Shown here piece after piece: positions 55,301 through 59,536 of a stretch of DNA of 64,000 nt; the stretch's first letter is position 1, and each line of letters starts with the position of its first letter. Origin of the DNA: Aurelia coerulea. Its lineage: Eukaryota; Cnidaria; Scyphozoa; Semaeostomeae; Ulmaridae. The translations under genes and the position numbers were made by a program. The notes beneath the pieces are model-generated. The model made no database searches. It worked only from the letters and a program-made list of their open reading frames with translations, and had not been told where the DNA came from. The stretch is from NCBI GenBank assembly GCA_039566865.1, contig CM076949.1, positions 7,665,501 to 7,729,500 on the forward strand, given 5' to 3'.

Positions 55301-56927
55301 TCAAGCTTATTCATGAAAGGCACACTACTGATGACGATTTCTTGTGCAGTTTTTGTACACATGGAATAATCTTGCAGGTTGCTGTGTTTGTTGTGATATT
55401 TAGACATTTAGATATGCACTAAAGCACTAAAGTAAATATTAATCAAGCAAATAGAAAAAACAAATACAGCATAGTGTTGACCAAAGTGGCCCACTGTCAC
55501 TGATTAAGCTCTGCATTTGCTCATAATTATATAATTGTATATAGATTGGGATATACCTGTTGACCCAAGAATTTGCTGTTTTGTTCTATGTATGTATGTA
55601 TTTTTTAGAATTTGGCCTTGCTATGAATTAAAAATTTGATGTAACATGAATTTAGGAAAAAATAATCAGTTTAATTACAAGTGTACCATATAATATAAAA
55701 GTTAAAACTTGAACCTAAAAATACCCCCAATTGAAAATGGCAGGGATAAGCATTAAAAGATCAGTGCAACCTTGTTTCCAAAATGGTCCCTCATAATGGT
55801 CCATAATAGTTTGGCTCCAGCACATTACTTTTTGTACAGAACACATTTGTAGAGCTTCTACACAATTTGAATCTGTTTGAATTAGGAAGAAAGGTTTTTT
55901 CATGTGAAATATGTTGCAGGTGTGGGATTACAGGAATTCCACAATTTTTGGTATTTCATCATAAAGTTACCCCAGTTTTGGGTGGTCTTTTCAAAATATT
56001 CTCCCCGGTTTTGGGTACTCTTGCCTAGATGACCTACTCAAGTCCCCGTCCCCGGTTTTGGGTAGCTTCACCCCCAGGATGCTTCTAGCAAAAAGCTCAG
56101 TAGACCCACTTTACCCCGTAGACCCACATTACTCCACTCTCCCTAGGAATGAAATTAGAATCTTAATTGCTTAGTTTTACCCAGTTTTACCTGTTCATTA
56201 GGCCAAGTCAAACTGAAACAGATATTTAAACAATTTGATGGTGGCTTTGCTCATGTAGTGACTGATGAAAACCTGATTCAATGGGGGTTGTATTGTAACG
56301 TAGGAAGCATCTCAAACTTGAGGGGGGGCACGACAGTTCAAGAGCACTTTTTTTATCAAGCTAAAACCAAAGGGGGAATTCCTGAAAATTTCTTTGTTCA
56401 TTGCAAAATCTTGGGGGGCGTGTGCCCCCCCCCCGGTTCCTACGTCTCTGGACTCAATAATGAGGTCATAGGCCGTAGGTCCATCAGTAAATATCAAATC
56501 AATACACTACAGGATTCGGAATCGCGCATGAAATGTACAAATATGGGAGGGGGGGGGCTCTATCAGCAACCATTACGGAAATGTGCGAGCCTGTGGATCG
56601 GATAAACAAACCGTGAGCTGTGAGGAGTTGACTGGTTGAGGACAACAACAAGGTTGATATTATTATCATTTAGATCTCGTAGATTTCACTCACCTTCTCA
56701 CCATTGTCAACGAAGAAGTCGATTGCAGATAACCGTAGTATTAGCCAAGTCCTCAACAAGTCTCGATCTGTTTTCAGACGAAACGATTTAAGACTCTCAG
56801 AAACAGCAATGCTCCATGCATCCATGCGATCAATTTCTTCTTCGCTACGAGAAGCTGCGACTGAAGTTAAAACCCTGTTTAAAGGCCTACTGACAAGGAA
56901 GCTTCGAAGCTTTATCAATGGCGACAT
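22161..56927 (-). CDS. PRODH2: Mitochondrial hydroxyproline/proline dehydrogenase, complete 10-exon gene
   Basis: Ten exons joined on the minus strand give 1443 bases, 480 residues plus stop, with every phase matching and no internal stop. The enzyme is an FAD-dependent dehydrogenase of the PRODH/PutA beta/alpha-barrel family. It oxidises (hydroxy)proline to the corresponding pyrroline carboxylate on the inner mitochondrial membrane and passes electrons to quinone. Diagnostic sequence includes YGQFAGGE (101-108), QIKLTAL (174-180), MDAEQTY (259-265), NTYQ (290-293), KLVRGAY (320-326), ASHN (375-378) and RRAQEN (442-447), the last carrying substrate-carboxylate arginines. Before VPYG, residue 427 is serine. 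The proline-specific enzyme has tyrosine there, while human PRODH2 has serine and prefers hydroxyproline. RAQEN also resembles PRODH2. The start is the first ATG of a basic, Arg/Ser-rich N terminus suitable as a mitochondrial targeting signal. Introns total over 33 kb. Confidence 0.9.
24290..24470. mobile_element. Foldback element with TTGTTGGGGAGATGAG ends
   Basis: The left arm TTGTTGGGGAGATGAGATAC and the right arm ending GTGTCTCGTCTCTCCAACAA pair through about 80 bases, including AGTAGGTTAATGCTCATGCG and its complement. A second small hairpin (24276-24300) overlaps the left end. Confidence 0.78.
24905..25640 (-). mobile_element. LINE 3' fragment with (AATG)n tail, CR1/Jockey-like
   Basis: On the minus strand the frame through 25630-25256 encodes the C-terminal part of a non-LTR reverse transcriptase: LPKHTLSQMYRGSVEPHLRY, QKLQNRTARIITNSSYD, then VKLAPSLSTFK-type sequence interrupted by a stop. 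It ends in an (AATG)n tail at 24905-24960. The copy is 5'-truncated and lacks the catalytic YADD region. Confidence 0.8.
25830..26362. mobile_element. Long foldback element, GTCTAATGCAACAT family
   Basis: The left arm (GTTAGACAGCATAGGGCTC...) and the right arm (...GAGCCGTATGTTGCATTAGAC) are complementary over more than 150 bases, including paired blocks around TGTAAAATTCTA and AATCTGCCGTGGAA. Related arms occur near 62515-62820 and 215-310. It is non-coding. Confidence 0.72.
26464..26552 (-). CDS. PRODH2: PRODH2-like exon 9
   Basis: The acceptor GATTTCAAG ends at 26553 and the donor GTAAGT starts at 26463. The first base completes Arg388. The peptide RMKEIGLEKENNLLCFAQLY followed by GMCDHV matches the FGQLLGMCDH block that contributes to the flavin site. 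Two positions differ from the vertebrate form (Ala for Gly, Tyr for Leu). Confidence 0.9.
26553..28221. other. PRODH2-like intron 8
   Basis: It carries a GC-rich repeat at about 27040-27110 (a CCCGGGGGCAAGCCCCCGG block also present inverted near 43040) and a plus-strand LINE remnant (27420-28045). Nothing else was recognised. Confidence 0.65.
27420..28045 (+). mobile_element. Decayed LINE 3' end with (ATA)n tail
   Basis: Broken frames read NRIHERALRLT, then intact from 27638 PQARTTCYGIETISFLGSRL followed by WQALPNDMKQSD, and end EECNCRLCRPF. This is the standard C-terminal segment of CR1/Jockey-type reverse transcriptases with its Cys motif. It is followed by a 3' UTR and an AATAATAATAA tail at about 28030. 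Confidence 0.78.
28222..28493 (-). CDS. PRODH2: PRODH2-like exon 8 (FAD-binding core)
   Basis: The acceptor TTGCTTTCAG ends at 28494 and the donor GTAAAG starts at 28221. It begins in phase 0 and ends in phase 2. Residues 298-388 include GKLVRGAYMVEEQR and IASHND, the two strongest family signatures, lining the flavin and substrate site of the barrel. DDPIND between them matches the EDPxxP loop. Confidence 0.93.
28550..28721. mobile_element. 180-bp MITE, TTTAGCTATTCT family
   Basis: It starts CCCTTTAGCTATTCTACAAA and ends TTCTGAATAGCTAGGGG. The interior AGAGCCTGGATTGAGCG matches the copies at 9428 and 62821. It begins about 57 bases from the acceptor boundary of exon 8. Confidence 0.78.
29186..29371. 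mobile_element. Mutator-like MITE with GACTTGCCCAAGTCTCT ends, 9-bp duplication
   Basis: The left end TGGACTTGCCCAAGTCTCT and right end AGAGACTTGGGCAAGTCAA are inverted repeats that are themselves palindromic. The element is flanked by perfect TGTTCAGCC repeats (29177-29185, 29372-29380). At 186 bp it is non-coding and related to 39796-39953. Confidence 0.85.
29716..30067. mobile_element. MITE with CCGTA(A)AAGCTC ends
   Basis: The left end CCCGTATAATAGCTCTATTA and the right end AAAGAGCTTTTACGGTA are imperfect inverted repeats. The interior GGAGCTTATTCACAAAATCA is homologous to the 13776-14776 copy and shows what that element looks like without the nested palindrome. Confidence 0.68.
30290..31018. 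mobile_element. Truncated AACAAGG palindrome, split by a nested element
   Basis: The right arm (30831-31018) ends CTCTGTCCTTGTT and contains GATGTCAATCAAAAGCAACTG, as in other copies. The centre, with AGATCTGCCTCGCA facing TGAGGCGTAGATCT, is present, but the left arm is mostly missing. The TTAA element 30480-30826 interrupts it. Confidence 0.68.
30480..30826. mobile_element. TTAA-flanked (piggyBac-type) MITE
   Basis: The ends TTAAAGGGGCTGGATA and TATCCAGCCCCTTTAA are perfect inverted repeats, including the TTAA target duplication at 30476-30479 and 30827-30830. At 347 bp it is non-coding and inserted within the palindromic element described above. TTAA target choice is typical of the piggyBac superfamily, though Kolobok also uses TTAA. 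Confidence 0.85.
31076..31222 (-). CDS. PRODH2: PRODH2-like exon 7
   Basis: The acceptor CCCACCAG ends at 31223 and the donor GTGAGT starts at 31075. Phase is 0 on both sides, residues 249-297. It contains IMMDAEQTYIQ and VVYNTYQCYRK, matching the MVDAEQTY and NTYQCYLK strands of the barrel. The Asp-Ala-Glu triad is intact. Confidence 0.93.
31223..31770. other. PRODH2-like intron 6
   Basis: A 548-bp AT-rich intron in which I see no repeat or other feature. Confidence 0.7.
31771..31851 (-). CDS. PRODH2: PRODH2-like exon 6
   Basis: The acceptor TTTCTCCTAG ends at 31852 and the donor GTAAGC starts at 31770. This 27-codon phase-0 exon reads DIHIPSFTEQKNEQLRAALQ then RFDLLAK. It fits the helical segment (EQNQHLRASLxRL type) just before the DAEQT strand. 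Confidence 0.88.
31907..32518. mobile_element. TA-flanked MITE, CCGGGTGAGTCA family
   Basis: It runs from CCGGGTGAGTCAAAAAAGTT to TTTTTTGACTCATCCGG with TA on both sides, 612 bp. The complementary arms are long and include ACACGTTTTGCGGGCTATGG with its partner near 32480. An internal foldback involves GAATTCCAC. This is one of the best-preserved copies. Confidence 0.87.
32816..33088. repeat. 136-bp tandem duplication
   Basis: The block from CGAAAACCGAGTAAC through GCCCTGCGATGAGTATTT occurs twice with a period of 136 bases and few differences. The second copy runs into a MITE whose left terminus is contained in the repeat, so part of the transposon end was duplicated. Confidence 0.88.
33034..33638. 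mobile_element. CCGGGTG-family MITE with damaged left end
   Basis: The right end TTTTTCCTGGGACACCCGG is followed by TA. The left end has decayed to GGTGTAACAGAAAAAATATA, but further in the arms pair well (TTGATAGTCAACTTGAAC, CAGAGCTTGGGTCTTTTGGC-type). The length of about 605 bp matches the family. Confidence 0.7.
34014..34118 (-). CDS. PRODH2: PRODH2-like exon 5
   Basis: The acceptor TTGTTTTTGCAG ends at 34119 and the donor GTAATA starts at 34013. It encodes 35 residues in phase 0, LSMNEQLISHEHNHQEPFEW then NIRRIGDLLAAERYQ. This lies in the least conserved part of the family, so support comes mainly from the splice sites, exact phase and position between exons 4 and 6. Confidence 0.78.
34119..35749. 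other. PRODH2-like intron 4
   Basis: The sequence includes a C/T-rich stretch (34700-34800), a purine-rich stretch (35100-35190), and near 35310-35440 fragments of repeats (CCCTGGGAACGAGGTTG and an inverted pair around AACAAAAGTGTTAC). I found no gene here. Confidence 0.6.
35750..35814 (-). CDS. PRODH2: PRODH2-like exon 4
   Basis: The acceptor TTTACTATAG ends at 35815 and the donor GTAAGT starts at 35749. It enters in phase 1 and leaves in phase 0. The peptide DELEKGGFSQIKLTALCSPD contains the QIKLTAL strand (QLKVTAL or AIKLTAL in relatives), whose lysine contacts flavin. Confidence 0.9.
36325..36507. mobile_element. hAT-type MITE, second copy of the CATAGGCG family
   Basis: The ends are CATAGGCGAAGGAGACAGG and CCCCTACGCCGATG, 183 bp, with a perfect 8-bp duplication TGTTCCGT (36317-36324, 36508-36515). 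The middle, AATCAGCCATAATCGGGCAG, is nearly identical to the copy at 4491-4670. Confidence 0.88.
36862..37285. mobile_element. Near-perfect foldback element, CAAGGGTGTTAGGACAC family
   Basis: Two arms of about 195 bases, almost perfectly complementary, meet around 37070 (AAATTTAATA region). The ends are CAAGGGTGTTAGGACAC and its complement. It is flanked by ATCATAG repeats of 7 bp (36855-36861, 37286-37292). Mirror-image open frames in the arms are artefacts. Related copies are at 40017-40416 and a half copy at about 59330-59536. Confidence 0.87.
38307..38362 (-). CDS. PRODH2: PRODH2-like exon 3
   Basis: The acceptor TTCGTTTCAG ends at 38363 and the donor GTTTGT starts at 38306. This 56-base exon enters in phase 2 and leaves in phase 1, giving GEEMWKTNAALMNGCINMT. 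It matches the short helix (EAWYEGNLGAMLRCVDLS type) preceding the QIKLTAL strand. Confidence 0.85.
38453..38581. mobile_element. Small element with CTCATTCCCAGGGCC ends and internal duplication
   Basis: The left CTCATTCCCAGGGCCTTTT pairs with the right AAAGGCCCTGGGAACGAG. A GAGTTATGC repeat lies on both sides (38444-38452, 38582-38590). Inside, a 28-base block with GGCACAGAACCTGTGGACAG is tandemly duplicated. Confidence 0.75.
38650..38866 (+). repeat. tRNA-derived SINE, copy 1
   Basis: The head contains ACTACCAATCTGAACATTGG and GGTTCGAGTCC, an RNA polymerase III B box. It is followed by a body ending GCTTCGATAAGGTTAGCTTC. The same head and tail occur on the minus strand at 39609-40003. The 5' part with the A box is degenerate and the exact start is unclear. 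Confidence 0.68.
39609..40003 (-). repeat. tRNA-derived SINE, copy 2, interrupted
   Basis: Read on the minus strand, a tRNA-like head (GGCAGCACTAGCACGCTTGA then CTACCAATCTGA, then TTTCGAGTCCCC as B box) leads to a body with ATGTGGTCACATCGA and the terminal CGATAAGGTTAGCTTCTC. The head is split between its A and B boxes by the 158-bp element 39796-39953. Confidence 0.72.
39796..39953. mobile_element. Mutator-like MITE with TAGACTTGCCCCAAGTCTA ends, in a SINE
   Basis: Perfect 22-bp inverted ends (TAGACTTGCCCCAAGTCTAT and T) surround 158 bp. It is flanked by a perfect 9-bp duplication TCAGATTGG (39787-39795, 39954-39962) made from SINE sequence. It is related to 29186-29371 and 16816-16925. Confidence 0.88.
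40017..40416. mobile_element. Foldback element, CAAGGGTG family, diverged copy
   Basis: The ends are CAAGGGTGCTAGGACACC and GAGTGTTCCAACACCTTTG. The arms pair over much of their length (GATTGAACGTAGCCCAA with its complement at about 40300, GATTCGAATGATCAAA near 40255). Possible flanks are TTTAATG/TTCAGTG, too weak to call. Confidence 0.75.
40452..40654 (-). CDS. PRODH2: PRODH2-like exon 2
   Basis: The acceptor CCTCTGTTAG ends at 40655 and the donor GTATTT starts at 40451. It starts in phase 0 and leaves in phase 2. The peptide ILKSTKKMVGKHLFDAVLRS then TFYGQFAGGES matches the start of the catalytic domain (RKLLGxxLFxxxxxxTFYGHFVAGE type). It continues with a helix and IPIETT strand. Confidence 0.92.
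40736..42700 (-). mobile_element. 5'-truncated LINE with triplet tail
   Basis: The element contains one long open frame for reverse transcriptase, a short 3' UTR, and ends in a CAACAACAACAAG tail on the minus strand (40736-40760). No endonuclease domain lies upstream of 42700, so the copy is 5'-truncated. It lies in the same orientation as the host gene. Confidence 0.82.
40872..42698 (-). CDS. LINE reverse transcriptase, open 608-residue frame
   Basis: The frame encodes a non-LTR retrotransposon polymerase of the CR1/Jockey-like group. It has FRPVS (166-170), LLMDLSKAFDCI (232-243), GVPQGSVLGPILF (291-303) and the catalytic YADD (322-325). A thumb and the usual C-terminal segment follow, with NYCPLVWHFC and a final CKCNAC motif. 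No frameshift or stop interrupts it, suggesting recent insertion. The protein would copy its own RNA at a target nick, but without the missing N-terminal endonuclease this copy is not autonomous. The given start is only the first methionine inside the truncated frame. Confidence 0.9.
   Translation of the reverse strand: MVPVPSKQVVHNNQIVTDDSELTEIFNNHYINIVEKTSGQKPCNIADTVKKDDDRLLVRLILEKYKDHPSVLAIKDGSDISNSFSFHEVQHHEVWALLRSLDGKKSTGEDQIPPKLVHLAADELTAPLTFAINSCLQSHRFPDKGKRAAVCPLDKGEANRTVEKNFRPVSVLNTFSKIYEKVMKQQLVVYLDTTLSVFIGAYRKAYGTQHVLIRLLEDWKTKLDNNYIVGALLMDLSKAFDCIPHDLLIAKLNAYGVDENALVLIYSYLKRREQSVRINNTYSSFQTILSGVPQGSVLGPILFNVYINDLFLFIKQATLYNYADDNTLACFSRTLPDLVRDLEAEAGVALDWLKENHMIANPSKFHALLIKKDQTTTSGEKISIQGKTIMSEDSVKLLGIQLDYKLNFDPHIAVLCRKAATQLNVLKRLRAYIGFDAREVLVQSFVYSNFNYCPLVWHFCSAKSMHKIEKVQERALRFLHNDHVSSYNDLLLKSKRCTMHVYRLRAISIEMFKTLNGLNPSFMKDIFQVRSSNYSSRNPNNLTHYRPNQVTLGARSLKFLGPQIWNCLPNELKSAESLNIFKRLISQWDGPTCKCNACRFTVNNVQTV
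43211..43807. mobile_element. TA-flanked MITE, CCGGGT family
   Basis: It runs from CCGGGTCCGCCAAAATAAAC to GTTTATTTTCGCGCACCCGG with TA on each side, 597 bp. The arms pair extensively (GCACGTTAGACAGGCC-type, and AACTTGATCGATG-like blocks in the centre). It is non-coding. Confidence 0.83.
44332..44428. repeat. Tandem repeat, ~37-bp unit
   Basis: Three units of TTATACCAATTTTGCGAAAA followed by AGTATACC-type sequence lie side by side with minor differences. Confidence 0.85.
44438..45050. repeat. Hairpin-array block A, first copy
   Basis: The block starts TTAACTCCTGCGGCCAGG. It contains repeated perfect small palindromes, CTTCTTCCCTACCCGGGAAG and CTCTCTCCTACCCGGAGAG, separated by (AGT)n runs. 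It ends at GGTGGTCCAGCC. The second copy at 45369-45979 looks identical by eye. Confidence 0.88.
45194..45370. repeat. Block B, first copy (LINE-derived end)
   Basis: This 177-bp block starting AAATTTTTAGACGACTG and ending GGGCGTAAATGTTAACT recurs identically at 49656-49832. Its right end, read on the minus strand, encodes LTFTPKGVN, the last residues of a LINE C-terminal segment that continues beyond the second copy but not beyond this one. Confidence 0.85.
45369..45979. repeat. Hairpin-array block A, second copy
   Basis: A direct duplicate of 44438-45050, joined immediately to the right end of block B through a short TTAACT overlap. After its end the sequence differs from that following the first copy. 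Confidence 0.88.
49656..49832. repeat. Block B, second copy
   Basis: A direct duplicate of 45194-45370, here followed by the remainder of a LINE fragment. Confidence 0.86.
49790..50620 (-). mobile_element. LINE C-terminal fragment
   Basis: Minus-strand frames read KYLPRHTLNKLYKLYVRPHL then DYGDVIYD, NCLSEWNKLEPELRLAPSI, and a terminal zinc-finger-like block NPMCPTSDGIEDVEHFLL followed by LCPSF. Stops and shifts interrupt the frames. It is the thumb and C-terminal end of a Jockey/I-like reverse transcriptase of a subfamily different from 40736-42700. Confidence 0.78.
50690..50920 (-). mobile_element. Second short LINE fragment
   Basis: The minus strand reads ESLQKL, a stop, NRAARIVTGSHYDAPSVLLR and KELGWLSI. 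This resembles the fragment at 24905-25640 rather than the adjacent one, so it is a separate insertion or the deeper part of a different copy. Confidence 0.65.
51225..51365. repeat. Subterminal tandem repeat CCCCAGTTTTGGGTCATAAA
   Basis: Four or so units of roughly 33 bases, each with CCCCAGTTTTGGGT, follow the left end of the 4.9-kb unit. The inverted counterpart near 55970-56060 has GTTTTGGGT units at wider spacing. Confidence 0.85.
53830..53973. mobile_element. hAT-like MITE with CAGAGGTGTAGGAAC ends
   Basis: It runs from CAGAGGTGTAGGAACAATGG to GCTTCCTACGGGTCTG, 144 bp, with near-identical 8-bp flanks TTTTGAAG and GTTTGAAG. A related diverged copy lies at about 56298-56453, ending GGTTCCTACGTCTCTG. 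It sits inside the 4.9-kb unit. Confidence 0.72.
56298..56453. mobile_element. Diverged copy of the CAGAG...GTAGGAAC MITE
   Basis: The left GTAACGTAGGAAGCATCT and right GGTTCCTACGTCTCTG are imperfect inverted ends. The interior shares the CAAAGGGGG/GGGGCGTGTGCCCCCC organisation typical of the G/C-run hAT MITEs in this window. No clean duplication was seen. Confidence 0.55.
56694..56927 (-). CDS. PRODH2: PRODH2-like exon 1 (start codon, targeting peptide)
   Basis: The ATG at 56927-56925 opens a 78-residue exon ending NGEK at the donor GTGAGT (starting 56693), phase 0. The N terminus MSPLIKLRSFLVSRPLNRVL is basic, hydroxylated and free of acidic residues, as expected for mitochondrial import. 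FRLKTDRDLLRTWLILRLSA matches the helix (FRLKGTAELTRALLVLRLCA type) preceding the barrel in PRODH2. Confidence 0.88.
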
Positions 56928-57166
56928 GTTATAGCTTTCAGCAATTCAGGATTATTCTCGATCGTTGAATTATTTTGAGCTTAGGCCTGTCAGAGCTGAG
57001 CAATTTTTCAGTTTTAAGTAAGTATTTTCTGAAAGGCGGTTAACTTCGATTAACGATTCACATTCCCGTCAAGCAGGTTGTTTTGTCGAGGCTGCACGCA
57101 GGCTATCATTGCCAGTTGGATTGTTTTGATCGTTGAACCACCCTATGAAGTCTTGCAAAGACAATG

Positions 57167-58676
57167 GTCTATTAACCAGACCCTGGTCTGGTCTACTAGG
57201 ACTAGGATCCTAGGACCAGGACCCATATCCACTAGACCTTTATGGGGAATCCCTGTCCAAAATAGCCTGTGTTCCGTTCCAGACCACTTTCCAAAACGTC
57301 TGGAACCAGGGGTGGCGCCAGGGGAGGGCTAGGGGGGCTACAGCACCTCGTCGGAAGCATCTAGCCTCCCGTTGGAGGACATTTTGGGTTCTTGTCGGAG
57401 GAAATTTGGCAAAAAGACGTATGAAAACTGCATTTTCTTGCCATTTTAGCCCCTCTGTCGGAAGCTCCAGCCCCTCTGTCGGAAGATTCCTGGCGCCACT
57501 CCTGTCTCGAACACAGGCTAGTCCAAAAACAGCATTTTCAAAAATGGTTGCTGGGTGAATGGCATCACAATGCAAAGATATCGTGAAAAGCTTTTATTCC
57601 ACTGGTAGCATTCGAAAGGGGCTTCATATATTTTTGAAAAACTAAATAAGGAATTTGGAGATTGAAAATGCTGATGATGCTGCCGGAGATTGCTGATGGA
57701 GATTGGAATGCTTTGGCCTAGGATTCAATTGAGCGAAGTTACTATATCAGAAATACCATGACCATCTTAACATAATCATCTGAATCATCTATTTCTGGGC
57801 TATTTCTACAACCTCAAATGTAGAAATTCTAGCACAGACATCCCAACAAGCCAAACGAGATGCAATCCATCGGCAAGGTCACAAAGGACAGAGCAGAGGT
57901 TCGTTAGAAAACAAATTCTTTCACCAAAATAAATTCCTTCACGCTACAAACGCACTTTACAAATAAACAAATGTTGCCAAGAGTATTGTTGATGCATGAA
58001 ATACCAAAACCAAATTGGATTTTGTAATCCTGCGTTGATACCAACGAGTGGTACGTCCCAGGATTGATTCCGAAAAGGGAATACTTTACAGAAGTCTTGA
58101 ATTTCAAATACCCTCCTGTTGTTATGAGTAGGGAAAAGGCACAGCCACAGGTAAATAGGAATGGTTAAAGAAAATTCCCAAACATCCCTTGTTTTTGAAG
58201 CAACGCAATGACACTACATTTGGCAAGATAACCAAATACATAAACTGGGTACCAGGGCCTCAAAAATGTAGGAAAGGCGAATTAGGAAACGGAGAAGCGA
58301 GAAAGAAAAACGGAGATGGTATTTCTTTCTGGAGAAAATCTTCCGTCTTTCTTTCCTTATTTTTCAAATGCTTTTAATCTTTTATCCTGTTGGCTCTGAT
58401 ACCTAAGGTACCAACTACATTACGTATAAAAGATATATAAGGCTATTTTCAAGGAGCCAAACAAATAGAAAATTATATTTCCTTTTTTCACCTCAGTCAT
58501 TGGTACCTAGAGTACGACATCCCATGTCATGTGCTTTCTATGATCATTTCCATATAGTTAGCAATGCATTGATGGGATTCATCCATCAAAGGTCTGGCCA
58601 GTATGGGGCATGGTCCAATAGTCCTATAGTCTTATGGTCCTAGTCCTAGTAGATCCGGTCTGGTTAATAGACCATT
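57167..58676. mobile_element. 1.5-kb unit with AATGGTCTATTAACCAGACC ends
   Basis: The left end AATGGTCTATTAACCAGACC, followed by GGTCTACTAGGACTAGGA, pairs with the right end TCCTAGTCCTAGTAGA...GGTCTGGTTAATAGACCATT. That is nearly 40 bases of complementarity with short gaps. The interior contains an hAT-type MITE and no protein I recognise. No clear target duplication was found. Confidence 0.68.
57307..57504. mobile_element. hAT-type MITE (CAGGGGTGGCGCCAGG ends)
   Basis: It runs from CAGGGGTGGCGCCAGGGG to CCTGGCGCCACTCCTG, 198 bp, with 8-bp flanks TCTGGAAC and TCTCGAAC (7 of 8 identical). GTCGGAAG motifs repeat inside. It is nested in the 57167-58676 unit. Confidence 0.82.
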
Positions 58677-59066
58677 TTAACCAAATTTATTCAAATTTAT
58701 TAATAGACCATGCCTTTTGTTACCAAGACAAATACAGGTTTTGTGGCTGACGTATTTCTATGGGCTGACGTTTCGCCACTGCTGAGTGACGACGTTCGTT
58801 GGGGGTGTGTGGGGGTGTGCCTGGACTTGCTCTTGATAATTACGGAAGGGGAAAGGAAGAAAGAGGGGAGGACACGGGGAAAGGAAGAAAGAAAGGGAAG
58901 AAAGGAAGAGAGAAAGGGAAGGAGAGCCCCCTTTCTCTTCCCTTTCGGAGACCGGTTTGTCGCGCCGAAGGTGCATTAACATTGAGGGTTCGGGGCGAAG
59001 CCTAGACTGATTATGATTGAGTCCTAGTAATCGCTACCACCCACCCACCCTACTCACTCATACTAG

Positions 59067-59110
59067 CAGTGGCGTGGCCACGAGGAGGGGGTAGGGGGCA
59101 ATTGCCCCCC
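59067..59110. mobile_element. Isolated hAT-like terminus CAGTGGCGTGGCCACGAGG
   Basis: A CAGTGGCG start followed by long G and C runs has the look of the other short hAT elements. A possible partner GGGCGTGGCCC lies at 59270-59280, but the right boundary is not convincing. Confidence 0.45.
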
Positions 59111-59329
59111 CCCCCCACTTTTGTCGGAAGATGGTCCTCGAGATTCCTCTAAAACCGAAGAGAAAATGGCTGGGTATAGGTTGGGTAAGAATTTTCCGAG
59201 AAATATCAAATCTTCCGTTTTAGCACTGGCAAGTATGATATTGGGAGATGCGTTCTAAGCCAAAGTAAAGGGCGTGGCCCAAAAAATAGTATGTAGTAAA
59301 AATAGTGAATAGTATTTAATAGTATTTGA

Positions 59330-59536
59330 TATGGCACTGCGGTGTAAAAACCTTTCTTCTGCGAAGGCGTGCTAAGACACAGGAATACAAGGAAGATATA
59401 TTCAAATAACACGAGGCATTTACATCAGCAAGAGGAAACAGAGCAGAGAAGAAAACAAGACAAGAAAACAAGACGAAGATCAAAACAAGGTAAATAAATA
59501 CGTAATTAAAATATGGGTGTCCTAACACCCTTGGTT
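59330..59536. mobile_element. Single arm of the CAAGGGTG foldback family
   Basis: From AACCTTTCTTCTGCGAAGGC to GTCCTAACACCCTTG the sequence matches the right arm of 36862-37285. The other arm is absent, replaced by AT-rich sequence. Confidence 0.78.

Larger units (their letters stand above)
51183..56076. mobile_element. 4.9-kb inverted-repeat unit with 10-bp duplication, no known transposase
   Basis: Near the left end is GGTGAAGCTACCCAAAACCG through GGGACTTG and, near the right end, its complement CCGGTTTTGGGTAGCTTCAC. They agree over about 36 bases with one inserted base. The direct repeat GGATGCTTCT lies at 51173-51182 and 56077-56086. Subterminal copies of CCCCAGTTTTGGGT occur at both ends. 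No open frame inside resembles a transposase. The duplication length suggests a Mutator-like or novel DNA transposon. Confidence 0.7.
40655..56693. other. PRODH2-like intron 1 (16 kb)
   Basis: This is the longest intron. It holds a LINE (40736-42700), a TA-type MITE (43211-43807), a tandem duplication with hairpin arrays (44438-49832), LINE fragments (49790-50920) and a 4.9-kb inverted-repeat unit (51183-56076). 46140-49650 includes G-runs at 47384 and 48785 and a 221-codon minus-strand open frame I do not believe. Confidence 0.7.
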
